A stretch of 8,319 nucleotides of DNA from Actinomycetes bacterium (GCA_023432305.1 JAEYUT010000354.1:1-8319), one strand, 5' to 3'; shown: positions 1 through 6,707, numbered from the stretch's first letter. A program made the numbers and translations. Notes: generated by a model not told the origin, from the letters alone.

Positions 1-376
1 CCTGGGAGGCGAGACGCACGAGCGAGAGCGCCGTTCCGAGGTTGTCGCCGGCACGGAAATGCGCCGCGACGACGTACGGCTGCTCGGGCACGCGCATCTG
101 CACGACGAAGCCCTGCGTCGCCTGCACGATGACCGCTTCGCCGTGCCCGGCGCTCAGTTCGGCGACGACTGCCTCGCCGAGGGCCTGCACCGAGCTGGAG
201 ATGCTCGCGAAGCGTCCGTCGCTGTCGCCGCCGGCAGGGGTGCGGGTCACCTCGAAGCCGTCATCGGAGAGCAGGAGGGCGAGCGCGAGCGAGCCCGCAC
301 TGCTGCGGATCCGTTCGAGCGCGGCCGCGCCGATCGCGATGATCTCGGGGGCGAACCTGTCGTCGGCGTGCGTCAT
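1..376 (-). CDS. Roadblock/LC7 domain protein (MglB/CvnB-like), 3' end outside window
   Basis: About 125 residues are visible from the ATG at 376; the C-terminus lies beyond position 1. The translation starts MTHADDRFAPEIIAIGAAAL and continues through an alpha/beta pattern: a first helix, a strand with the hydrophobic run ALALLL, SSSVQALGEAVVAEL as the central helix, then strands GEAVIVQAT, GFVVQMRV and PYVVAAHF, followed by GDNLGTALSLVR as the final helix. This order fits the small roadblock/LC7 fold. In the family these proteins dimerise and act on a partner Ras-like GTPase, as GTPase-activating proteins (MglB) or as unknown regulators in actinobacterial conservons. The start overlaps the stop of the GTPase gene as ATGA, and AAAGGA sits six nt upstream, so the start is well supported and the two products are probably made together as partners. 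The partner assignment comes from gene order and family knowledge. Confidence 0.85.
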   Translation of the reverse strand, partial: MTHADDRFAPEIIAIGAAALERIRSSAGSLALALLLSDDGFEVTRTPAGGDSDGRFASISSSVQALGEAVVAELSAGHGEAVIVQATQGFVVQMRVPEQPYVVAAHFRAGDNLGTALSLVRLASQ

Positions 377-933
377 GCCGGTTCCTTTCCGTAGATGAGC
401 TCGCGCGCGTCGATGCCGGCGGCGAGCACCGAGAGCATCGTCACGAGGTCATCGCGCTTGCGCGCGTCGATGGTGAACACGGGCGCAGGCATTCCGGGGA
501 AGCGCGTCGCCAGCAGCCGTCGGTAGTCCTCGAGGGTGGGCCCCGATGCGAGGTCGCTGCGGGTGATGCCCACGACCACGGCGCCCCGGCGTCCGATGTC
601 GGAGAAGTCGGTGAGGAAGGCGTCGAGGTCGGCGAGCGGATCGGGCGCATCGCCGCGCACGAGCACAAGCAGTCCGACGGCCCGCTGAGCCAGGATCTTC
701 CACATGAAGGAGAATCGCCGCTGCCCCGGGATGCCGTACAGCCGCAGCTTCTCGCGCGGGGCGAGTTCGATCTCGCCGTAGTCGAGCGCCACCGTGGTGG
801 TGTCCTTGTCGACCACGTCACGCTCGGTGTTGTGGGCTTCGGTGGTGACGATCGGGATGTCGCTCACCGCGGAGATGGCGGTGGTCTTGCCTGCGCCCAT
901 GGGGCCGGCGACGAGGACGACGTGCTCAGCCAT
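373..933 (-). CDS. Small Ras-like GTPase (MglA/CvnD-like)
   Basis: 186 residues. The start is the ATG at 933 because the P-loop follows at once; upstream in-frame codons lie inside the preceding gene. A G-rich ribosome site (GGGGG) lies nine nt upstream. Motifs: Walker A GPMGAGKT at 10-17, candidate switch I threonines T45-T47, a G3-like GIPGQRRF at 67-74 where the usual DxxG aspartate is replaced, G4 TRSD at 124-127 (TKxD-like), and G5 near TIDAR at 154-158. FSFMW after the G3 motif is typical of the CvnD group of Streptomyces conservons. Such proteins act as cytoplasmic switches, probably controlled by the roadblock protein encoded next. The gene overlaps the upstream 219-residue gene by 8 nt and the downstream roadblock gene by 4 nt. 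Nucleotide preference is expected to be GTP from the TRSD motif but is not proven. Confidence 0.88.
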   Translation of the reverse strand: MAEHVVLVAGPMGAGKTTAISAVSDIPIVTTEAHNTERDVVDKDTTTVALDYGEIELAPREKLRLYGIPGQRRFSFMWKILAQRAVGLLVLVRGDAPDPLADLDAFLTDFSDIGRRGAVVVGITRSDLASGPTLEDYRRLLATRFPGMPAPVFTIDARKRDDLVTMLSVLAAGIDARELIYGKEPA

Positions 934-1585
934 GCGCGGGAACCCCCAGGCGCGAGCGCAGACGCCCGAACAGTCCGCGGCGTCCGCGTTCCACCTGGTG
1001 GGCGCGGCGCGTCGCCTCCTCCACGATGGGCGGGGGGACGACGGATCCCGTGCTCGCTTCCACACCTCCCGCGAGAGCGAGGGCGTTGATGACGGCCTGC
1101 ACCTCGGGTTCGCCGACGTCGGCGATGGCCGCCGTCTCGGCGACGGTGAGCGGCTGACCGCTTCCGAGCGCGGCGAGGATGCGGATCTCGCCGCTCGAGT
1201 GGGTGAGCTGGGTGAGGTTGGGCCACCGGGTGAGTCGGTAGCGGTCTCCCGCACGGAGCCAGAACGCGGGGCTTCCTCCGAACGCCGCGCGACTGATCTT
1301 CCACAGGAGCGGATCGATCGGCGACCATTCGACCCACGGGAACAGCTCCTGCTCGGGGTCGATCTGCTGCGAGTAGAGCGCGACGGTGCGGGGCGCGAGC
1401 GGCAGGGCGTCAAGGGGTCGGTCGATGTAGAAGCGCGAGCGCGGGAAGTCGATCCAGAGCGTCCCGAAATCGGGTGAGGTGACGGCGAGCGCCATCGGCT
1501 GCTCGAAGGACCGCATCGAGTTGATCGCCCCGGTGACGCTGGCCCACCCGTCGGTGGTCGGCGCCCCTGTCCCCTGCATCGTCAT
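926..1585 (-). CDS. Uncharacterised protein with winged-helix-like region, first gene of GTPase operon
   Basis: 219 residues. I do not recognise a named family. The N-terminal 120 residues are rich in aromatics and strands (GTLWIDFPRSRFYIDRPL, WVEWSPIDPLLW, AFWLRAGDRYRLTRW). Residues 124-180 read like a winged helix: helix SSGEIRILAALG, then PLTVAETAAIADV, GEPEVQAVINALALAGGV as putative recognition helix, and a short turn. That layout resembles DUF742 (CvnC) of conservons, which also sits beside a roadblock protein and a GTPase. The last 25 residues are basic (RRAHQVERGRRGLFGRLRSR) and might touch membrane or nucleic acid. The ATG at 1585 is preceded by AGGGGGG ending four nt upstream; an ATG two codons later is also possible. 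The role as effector or adaptor of the GTPase switch is inferred from position only. Confidence 0.75.
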   Translation of the reverse strand: MTMQGTGAPTTDGWASVTGAINSMRSFEQPMALAVTSPDFGTLWIDFPRSRFYIDRPLDALPLAPRTVALYSQQIDPEQELFPWVEWSPIDPLLWKISRAAFGGSPAFWLRAGDRYRLTRWPNLTQLTHSSGEIRILAALGSGQPLTVAETAAIADVGEPEVQAVINALALAGGVEASTGSVVPPPIVEEATRRAHQVERGRRGLFGRLRSRLGVPAHG

Positions 1586-1605
1586 GTGGCCCCCCTGGAT
1601 GCACT

Positions 1606-1636
1606 GATGACGCGCACGAATATGTGACGCGTCATC
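1606..1636 (-). promoter_or_regulatory. Inverted repeat in leader of GTPase operon
   Basis: The arms GATGACGCG (1606-1614) and CGCGTCATC (1628-1636) are exact complements. The stem extends by CAC/GTG with one bulged base, leaving a six-base loop GAATAT. The right arm also contains the perfect palindrome TGACGCGTCA at 1625-1634. The element lies between the proposed -10 hexamer (1640-1645) and the ribosome site of the 219-residue gene, so it would cover the transcription start and early leader. It could be an operator for a dimeric repressor or an RNA hairpin near the 5' end. There is no T tract, which argues against a terminator. Confidence 0.5.
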
Positions 1637-1639
1637 GCA

Positions 1640-1645
1640 ATTCTA
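1640..1645 (-). promoter_or_regulatory. Candidate -10 element of GTPase operon promoter
   Basis: The minus strand reads TAGAAT here, five of six bases of the TATAAT consensus and a full TANNNT match. It is an AT-rich island in very GC-rich DNA. Transcription would start near 1633 and give a leader of about 48 nt before the ATG at 1585. The -35 region is weak: TTCTGA at about 15 nt spacing matches TTGACA at only half its positions. An activator, or an alternative sigma factor, could compensate. Confidence 0.4.
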
Positions 1646-1668
1646 CCGGCGGCGCGCAGCTCAGAACC

Positions 1669-1682
1669 GGGACCAAGGTCCC
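1669..1682. promoter_or_regulatory. Perfect inverted repeat GGGACC-AA-GGTCCC
   Basis: Six-base arms surround a two-base centre. The element lies between the methyltransferase stop (1716) and the promoter of the GTPase operon, just upstream of where the -35 box is expected. It may be a binding site for a dimeric regulator. On the minus strand RNA it would fold with a CUUG tetraloop, so a weak attenuator or terminator for the methyltransferase gene is an alternative; no U tract follows it. Confidence 0.3.
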
Positions 1683-1715
1683 TGCGGCACCCCCAGATCG
1701 GAGGACACAGACAGG

Positions 1716-2594
1716 TCAGTGCAGAGTCGCGCCGATCGAGTATCCCAGCGGCAGGAACCGCTCCTCGGGCCACGTCCAGAGACCATCGCCATCGCGCGCG
1801 AGAGCCTGGAACATCCGCCACGGGATCCGGTCATGCTCATGAAGGAAGTCGATCCGCAGACCCGCATCGATGAGCGCCGTCACGACGTCGGAGACCGGAT
1901 GCGTCCACTCCCAGGTGACCGCGTTCCGCACCTCGACCTCGGCGTCGGCGTAGTCCCCAGCCTCCTCGATGATGTCCGGCTGACCGCCGAAATAGCGGTA
2001 CCTCAGCACGGGGAGGCCGTCGTCCCCAGGGGGATCGTCGTGCACGAACGCAGCAGGGTGACCATCGGCGAAGTACAGGCGGCCACCGGGCTTCAGGAAC
2101 CAGGAGATGATGCGCGCCCACTCCGCCACATCCGGAAGCCAGCCGATCGTGCCCCATGTGGTGTACACGACGTCGAAGCTCGCCGGCTGCGGCAGGCGGT
2201 GCCGCGCGTCATACAGGTTCGCCTCCACGAATCGAGCGCGCTCAGCGAGCCCGAGCTCCATCGCGAGCGCACGCGCCTCCTCGACGGCGGGACGAGAGAA
2301 GTCGATGCCGACCGTCTCAGCGCCCCGCTGGGCGAACACGAGAGTGTCCTGGCCGAAATGACACTGCAGGTGGAGCACCCGCAGGCCCTCCCAGCCGCCC
2401 GGCGCAAACGCCGCGAGCTCGCCCTCCTCGAAAGGCGTCATGAGCCGCGCATCACCCGCCCGCAGCGCGGAACGGTCGTACATCTCGCTGCCGACATGGA
2501 CGGGGACGAGCTCATCCCAGCGTGCGCGGTTGCGCTCCAGCCACTCCCCCTCGCGGAGGTCGACCTGCTGGGATGGCTCGCCCGTCATCGTCAT
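1716..2594 (-). CDS. Class I SAM-dependent methyltransferase
   Basis: 292 residues, cytosolic, no signal or membrane segment. The Rossmann core is clear: motif I is LRVLHLQCHFGQDTL at 71-85, a variant in which the usual GxGxG loop reads QCHFGQ; motif II acidic position is in ETVGIDFS at 93-100; a third strand RFVEANLYDA at 121-130; motif IV-like SFDVVYTTWGTIGWL at 139-153; and LKPGGRLYFAD at 167-177. The C-terminal part is aromatic (WEW at 228-230, LWTWPEERFLPLGY) and probably forms the substrate pocket. The LQCHFGQDTL variant belongs to a widespread family of bacterial small-molecule methyltransferases with unassigned substrates, so no substrate is claimed. The ATG at 2594 overlaps the UPF0182 stop as ATGA and has no good ribosome site nearby, so translation is likely coupled to that gene. 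A second ATG two codons later is possible. Confidence 0.88.
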   Translation of the reverse strand: MTMTGEPSQQVDLREGEWLERNRARWDELVPVHVGSEMYDRSALRAGDARLMTPFEEGELAAFAPGGWEGLRVLHLQCHFGQDTLVFAQRGAETVGIDFSRPAVEEARALAMELGLAERARFVEANLYDARHRLPQPASFDVVYTTWGTIGWLPDVAEWARIISWFLKPGGRLYFADGHPAAFVHDDPPGDDGLPVLRYRYFGGQPDIIEEAGDYADAEVEVRNAVTWEWTHPVSDVVTALIDAGLRIDFLHEHDRIPWRMFQALARDGDGLWTWPEERFLPLGYSIGATLH

Positions 2595-5497
2595 TCCGCG
2601 GCGGCGAGAGCCTTCTCGATGGCCGTCTGCATGCGCTTGTCAGCCTCGGCGGCGGCCACCAGGTCGCCAGCCGCATACGCCGCCTGGCGATCATCGAACG
2701 CGGCCTTCCACTCGTCGAGTGCGGCCTTCACCGCTGCATCGGTGCCCGTCGAGCCGCCGGCTCCCGGCTGCTCGGTGCCGGGCTCCGAGCCCGCATCCGT
2801 GCCCGTGTCGCCGCCCGGCTCAGCACCCGGGTCCACACCGGGGATGTTCTCGGCATCCGTGTCGCCGGCCTCGGCACCCGAGTCGCCCTCGAACAGCACG
2901 TCGAGCGCCTCCGTGAGCGTGTCCTCGAAGGCCACCTTGTCACCGAACGCCACGAGAACCTTGCGCAGCAGCGGGTAGCTGGTCTCACCCGTCGAGCGCA
3001 CGTACACCGGCTGCACGTAGAGCAGACCGCCGCCGACGGGGAGCGTCAGCAGGTTGCCGCGCGTGACCGTCGTCGCGCCGCGCTCGAGGAGCGCGATCTG
3101 GTTGGCGACCTCCGCCTCCGTGTTGAACGAGTTCTGCACCTGCCCGGGGCCGGGGACCGTGTCCTGTGTGGGGAGGGTCAGCAGCGTCAGCTTGCCGTAG
3201 TTCTCACCCGGGTCGGAGTTCGCCGCGAGGTAGCCGGTGAGCACGCTCTGGCTCTTGGCGTTCTTCGCGGGGATGAACGTCGAGTAGATGGAGAACGCGG
3301 GCGACTCCCATCCGGGAACCTGCATCGTGAGGTAGTAGGGCGGCTGCTTCACGGCACCCGACTGGGTCGGGTCATCCGGCGTGGCCCACGCGTTGTCGCC
3401 CGAGTAGAGCGAGTTCGCGTCGGTCACGTGGTACGTCTGCAGGATCGCACGCTGCACCTTGAAGAGGTCGGCCGGGTAGCGCACGTGGGACATCAGCTCG
3501 TCGCTCATCTCGGAGATGGGACGCAGCGTCGACGGGAACACCTTCTGCCAGGTGGCGAGGATCGGGTCCTCCTCATCCCACGCGTAGAGGGTCACCTCGC
3601 CGCTGTACGCGTCGACGGTCGCCTTCACCGAGTTGCGGATGTAGTTCACATCGTCGAGCGGGAACGCCGGCGCGGGCGTGTAGGTGTCGGCGATGGTCGA
3701 CGACAGCTGCTGGATGCTCGAGTACGGGTAGTCGGCGCTCACCGTGTAGCCGTCGACGATCCACATCACCTTGCCGTCGACGATCGCCGGGTAGGTGTCG
3801 GAGTCGAGCGTGAGGTACGGCGCGACGTTCTTGACGCGCGTGAGGGGGTCGCGGTCGTAGAGGATCTGCGACTCATCGGTGACGGCATCCGACAGCAGCA
3901 TGTCGGCCGTCTGGAACTTGATCGCGTAGGCGAGCTTCTTGACGATGTTGTCGAGCTTCGGTCCGCCGTCGCCCTGGAAGGTCGTCTTGGCGTTCGACTC
4001 GCTGTCTTCGCCCCCGCGCGGGTAGTCCAGTTCGATGGGCGCCGCGCCTTCCGGGCCGCCGACGATCGAGTACACGGGCGAGTTCTCACCGAAGTAGATG
4101 CGCGGCTCGAACTCCCCGAGCGCGCCCTGGGACGGGATGCCCGCCTGCAGGAACTCGGGCTGGCCGTCGACCGTGCGCTTGTTGCCGTACGCCGCGACGA
4201 CGCCGAAGCCGTGCGTGTAGACGAGGGCGCTGTTGTACCAGCTGCCGGTCTGGGTGCTCTGGTCGAGCTCGCGCACCGCGATCACGGTGTCCTGGGACTT
4301 GCCGTCGATCGTGTAGCGGTCCACGTCGAGGTGATCCGCGAACTGGTAGTACTGCTTGACGCGCTCGAGCTGCGCGAACGTGTCGCTCACGAGCGCGGGG
4401 TCGAGGATGCGGATGTTGGCGGTCGTCTCGGCGTCCTCACGGAGCGCACCCTGGGAGGCAGTCGTCTCCGCGTCGTACGACACGACCTCGATGTCGTCGA
4501 GGCCGTAGGCCGTGCGCGTCGCATCGATGTTGCGCTGGATGTACTCCGCCTGGGCGCTGCGCTCGTTCGGCACCACGCTGAAGCGCTCGACGAGCGCCGG
4601 GTACACGGTTCCGACGACAAGGCTCGCGACGAGCAGCAGACCGGTTCCGATGATCGGCAGGCGCCAGCGGCCGATCACCGCGGTCACGAGGAAGAGCACG
4701 GCGACGAACGCGGCGATGCCGGCGAGGATGGCGCGGCCGGGGATGCCGGCGTTGACGTCGGTGTAGAGCGCACCGGTGACGAGGCCGGTGTTGCTCGTGA
4801 GGGTCGCGTACTGGTCGAGCCACAGGCTGACGCCCTGCAGAAGCAGGTACACGCCCGCGGTCACGGCGAGCTGGATGCGCGCGGCGCGCGTCACCCGCAC
4901 CTCACGGCCGTTGACGCGGATGCCGCCATACAGGTAATGGGTCGCGAGGGCGGCGATGCCCGCGATGAGCACGATCGCCGACGCGTAGGCCACGATGCCG
5001 CGGTAGAAGGGCAGCTCGTAGACGAAGAAGGAGATGTCGAAGCCGAACTGCGGGTCGACAGTGCCGAACTCGGTGCGGTTCAGGTACTGCGCGGCGACCG
5101 TCCAGCGCGCTGCCGTCGAGACTCCCACGAAGAGGCCCAGCAGCACCGGGATGCCGAACATCGCGATGCGACGCAGCGGCTCGATGACCTGCTGGTAGCG
5201 GTCGAGCTCCGAGTTGAGCTTCTGGTACAGCGGCCGCGATCGGAACGCGAGGAAGATGCTGAGCCCGACGACGAGGAACGTGGCGAGGAAGCCGATGCCG
5301 AACATGGCCGCCATCGCCCACCACTGCGTGGTGAGAACGGGCAGGTAGCCGAGCTGGTCGAACCAGAGGACGTTGGTGTACAGATTCGCGAACACCAGGA
5401 ACAGCACGACGAGGGCGACGAGGATCGCGATGACGATCGCGAACGTGCTGCGTCCCCGGGCGCGCGGATCGATGGTGCTGCTGGCGGCGGATGTCAC
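2591..5497 (-). CDS. UPF0182 family integral membrane protein
   Basis: 968 residues, normal family length. Seven hydrophobic segments are seen at about 19-39, 61-84, 110-128, 168-188, 208-226, 255-276 and 281-300, followed by a large soluble region (about 300-870) that should face outside the cytoplasm. Family-type motifs include VLWFDQLGY after helix 1, DPQFGFDISFFVYELPFY before helix 4, and NERSAQAEYIQRNIDATR at the start of the soluble part. Residues 871-920 are a Gly/Asp/Pro/Thr/Glu linker, and 921-968 form a charged helical tail. The biochemical function of UPF0182 (COG1615) is unknown. The start is GTG at 5497 with AGGAG upstream at seven nt spacing. The gene lies about 95 nt downstream of the Lon-like PDZ protease gene and abuts the methyltransferase gene, so it may belong to one operon or be read from its own promoter. 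Confidence 0.93.
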   Translation of the reverse strand: MTSAASSTIDPRARGRSTFAIVIAILVALVVLFLVFANLYTNVLWFDQLGYLPVLTTQWWAMAAMFGIGFLATFLVVGLSIFLAFRSRPLYQKLNSELDRYQQVIEPLRRIAMFGIPVLLGLFVGVSTAARWTVAAQYLNRTEFGTVDPQFGFDISFFVYELPFYRGIVAYASAIVLIAGIAALATHYLYGGIRVNGREVRVTRAARIQLAVTAGVYLLLQGVSLWLDQYATLTSNTGLVTGALYTDVNAGIPGRAILAGIAAFVAVLFLVTAVIGRWRLPIIGTGLLLVASLVVGTVYPALVERFSVVPNERSAQAEYIQRNIDATRTAYGLDDIEVVSYDAETTASQGALREDAETTANIRILDPALVSDTFAQLERVKQYYQFADHLDVDRYTIDGKSQDTVIAVRELDQSTQTGSWYNSALVYTHGFGVVAAYGNKRTVDGQPEFLQAGIPSQGALGEFEPRIYFGENSPVYSIVGGPEGAAPIELDYPRGGEDSESNAKTTFQGDGGPKLDNIVKKLAYAIKFQTADMLLSDAVTDESQILYDRDPLTRVKNVAPYLTLDSDTYPAIVDGKVMWIVDGYTVSADYPYSSIQQLSSTIADTYTPAPAFPLDDVNYIRNSVKATVDAYSGEVTLYAWDEEDPILATWQKVFPSTLRPISEMSDELMSHVRYPADLFKVQRAILQTYHVTDANSLYSGDNAWATPDDPTQSGAVKQPPYYLTMQVPGWESPAFSIYSTFIPAKNAKSQSVLTGYLAANSDPGENYGKLTLLTLPTQDTVPGPGQVQNSFNTEAEVANQIALLERGATTVTRGNLLTLPVGGGLLYVQPVYVRSTGETSYPLLRKVLVAFGDKVAFEDTLTEALDVLFEGDSGAEAGDTDAENIPGVDPGAEPGGDTGTDAGSEPGTEQPGAGGSTGTDAAVKAALDEWKAAFDDRQAAYAAGDLVAAAEADKRMQTAIEKALAAAE
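2735..2884 (-). other. Low-complexity acidic linker in UPF0182 coding sequence
   Basis: About 50 codons for Gly, Asp, Pro, Thr, Glu and Ser (for example GVDPGAEPGGDTGTDAGSEP) separate the soluble domain from the last 48 residues. At DNA level the stretch holds short imperfect repeats built from GGC, GAC and CCG triplets, so its length may vary between strains. The linker should be unstructured and would tether the charged C-terminal helix. Confidence 0.6.
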
Positions 5498-5540
5498 GTG
5501 GGCGCTCCTGGCGGGTCAGCGGGGTCAGAGAAAGCCCCGG

Positions 5541-5567
5541 CGGCTCCCCCTCATCCTAGGGGGGCCG
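5541..5567 (-). terminator. GC-rich hairpin between Lon-like protease and UPF0182 genes
   Basis: CGGCTCCCC (5541-5549) can pair with GGGGGCCG-type sequence ending at 5567, with one non-Watson-Crick position on the minus-strand RNA. The minus strand continues GCCGCCGGGGCTTTCTCT, so a short pyrimidine-rich run follows some ten bases later. This could be an attenuator or weak intrinsic terminator limiting read-through into UPF0182. The loop contains TAGGAT on the minus strand (5553-5558), which also matches TANNNT and could be a -10 box with a leader of about 48 nt, although no -35 box is visible at the right distance. The two readings are not mutually exclusive. Confidence 0.35.
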
Positions 5568-5591
5568 TTCTTCCTGCGCCTGGGAGCGTGG

Positions 5592-6695
5592 TCAGCTTTC
5601 GCACGTAGCGAACGAGGAGGTGTCGCGTCCGTCCCCGATCGCCTCGACCACCTCGACGGCGGCGTCGAGCTCCTCCACCGCGAACACCGTGAGGCCATCG
5701 GGAATGCTGCCGACGACGGCGGAGCAGTTGGAGGCGGGCGCCAGGAACCAGTCGGCACCCGCGCTGCGGGCGCCGTACATCTTCTGCACGATCCCCCCGA
5801 TGGGACCGACGGCGCCCTCCGGGGTGATGGTGCCGGTGCCGGCGATGCGCTGACCCCCCGTGAGCGACCCCGGGGTGAGGGTGTCGTAGATGCCGAGCGC
5901 GAACATCATCCCCGCGCTCGGGCCTCCGACGTTCTGCAGGCGGATCTCGACCTCGAAGGGGAAGTCGTAGCTGTAGCCCGGCAGCACGCCGATCATGGGC
6001 CGGGGGTCGCTCGCGGAGCGCTCGATGGGCGTCACCTCGACGCTCATCTCCTTCCCGTCGCGCACGATCTCGAGGGTGATGGGGGTGCCGACTCCCGCCC
6101 GCTCGACAGCAGCCCGCAGGTCGCTGTCCTCGACGATCGGGGTGCCGTCGGCGGCGATGAGCTCGTCGCCGGGCCTCAGGACCTCAGCCGCGGGCGTGTC
6201 ATCCGAGATGGTCATGGCGATCACACGCGTCTCGTACGGGATGTCGAGCTGGGTGAGGGCCGCCGCGATGGCGTTCGACTGGGACGCCTGCATATCGATC
6301 GCGCTCTGCTCGCTCGCCTCGTCCGCGGTGCGGCCGTTCGGGTACACCGCATCGATGTCGAGCACGGCCTTGGTCGGGTCGAGGTTGGCGGCGAGCACAT
6401 CGAACCAGCTGATCGGGCGTTCGCGGGATCCATCGAGGTAGACCGTCAGCAGATCGAGGGAGCCGTCGGTCGGGTAGGTGGGTGCGCCCTCGATGTCGAT
6501 GACGGGCACCGTCTCGTCGCCGTCGGTCGTGTCGCCGAGCGTGTTATACACGGGGCCGGGCCGCTCGACGACGAACGGGGCAGGCGACACCCCGAAGACG
6601 AGCACGCCGAGCACAAGAAGCACGACCAGAACCTGCACGATCAGCTGCGTGCGGGAGCCGCGGGGTCGCTCCGGGCTGATGTGGTCACTGGTCAC
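5592..6695 (-). CDS. Membrane-anchored Lon-like (S16) protease with PDZ domain
   Basis: 367 residues. The GTG at 6695 is chosen because GAGGA lies five nt upstream and the protein then starts MTSDHISPERPRGS directly before a single hydrophobic segment at 18-36. A PDZ domain spans about 158-225 (core AAEVLRPGDELIAADGTPI). The C-terminal S16 domain carries the Lon Ser-Lys dyad: GGPSAG with S260, and PIGGIVQKM with K305, a spacing close to that of Lon. There is no AAA+ ATPase domain, so this is an ATP-independent YlbL-type protease facing the outside, probably trimming envelope or misfolded exported proteins; substrates are unknown. C324 and C365 could form a disulfide. The gene starts from a 96-nt region shared with the divergent DUF2342 gene, and UPF0182 follows downstream. 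Confidence 0.92.
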   Translation of the reverse strand: MTSDHISPERPRGSRTQLIVQVLVVLLVLGVLVFGVSPAPFVVERPGPVYNTLGDTTDGDETVPVIDIEGAPTYPTDGSLDLLTVYLDGSRERPISWFDVLAANLDPTKAVLDIDAVYPNGRTADEASEQSAIDMQASQSNAIAAALTQLDIPYETRVIAMTISDDTPAAEVLRPGDELIAADGTPIVEDSDLRAAVERAGVGTPITLEIVRDGKEMSVEVTPIERSASDPRPMIGVLPGYSYDFPFEVEIRLQNVGGPSAGMMFALGIYDTLTPGSLTGGQRIAGTGTITPEGAVGPIGGIVQKMYGARSAGADWFLAPASNCSAVVGSIPDGLTVFAVEELDAAVEVVEAIGDGRDTSSFATCES

Positions 6696-6707
6696 GCTGG
6701 TCCTCAC
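6693..6707 (-). promoter_or_regulatory. Ribosome binding site deciding the GTG start of the PDZ protease
   Basis: The minus strand reads GTGAGGACCAGCGTG. GAGGA precedes the final GTG by five nt, while the first GTG, four codons further upstream, lacks a comparable purine box. The later GTG is therefore the better start, and it places the membrane segment close to the N-terminus. Confidence 0.6.

Noticed and set aside
934..1413. Upstream extension of the GTPase to position 1413
   Set aside because: The added 160 residues are low-complexity Arg/Ser/Pro and lie in another frame of the 219-residue gene. The Walker A motif follows immediately after the ATG at 933.
1719..2978. Plus-strand 419-codon open frame opposite the methyltransferase
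   Set aside because: No fold-like pattern and a Ser/Pro/Ala-rich end that is the antisense of the UPF0182 linker.
5513..5529. Short direct repeat GGGTCAGC/GGGTCAG upstream of the UPF0182 gene
   Set aside because: Too short, and expected by chance in GC-rich DNA. It is not placed symmetrically around any promoter element.
2522..5608. A 1028-codon open frame on the plus strand opposite UPF0182
   Set aside because: The translation is Arg/Val/Asp/Glu/His-rich without any fold pattern, as expected from the antisense of a high-GC gene. The minus-strand UPF0182 product has clear membrane helices and family motifs.
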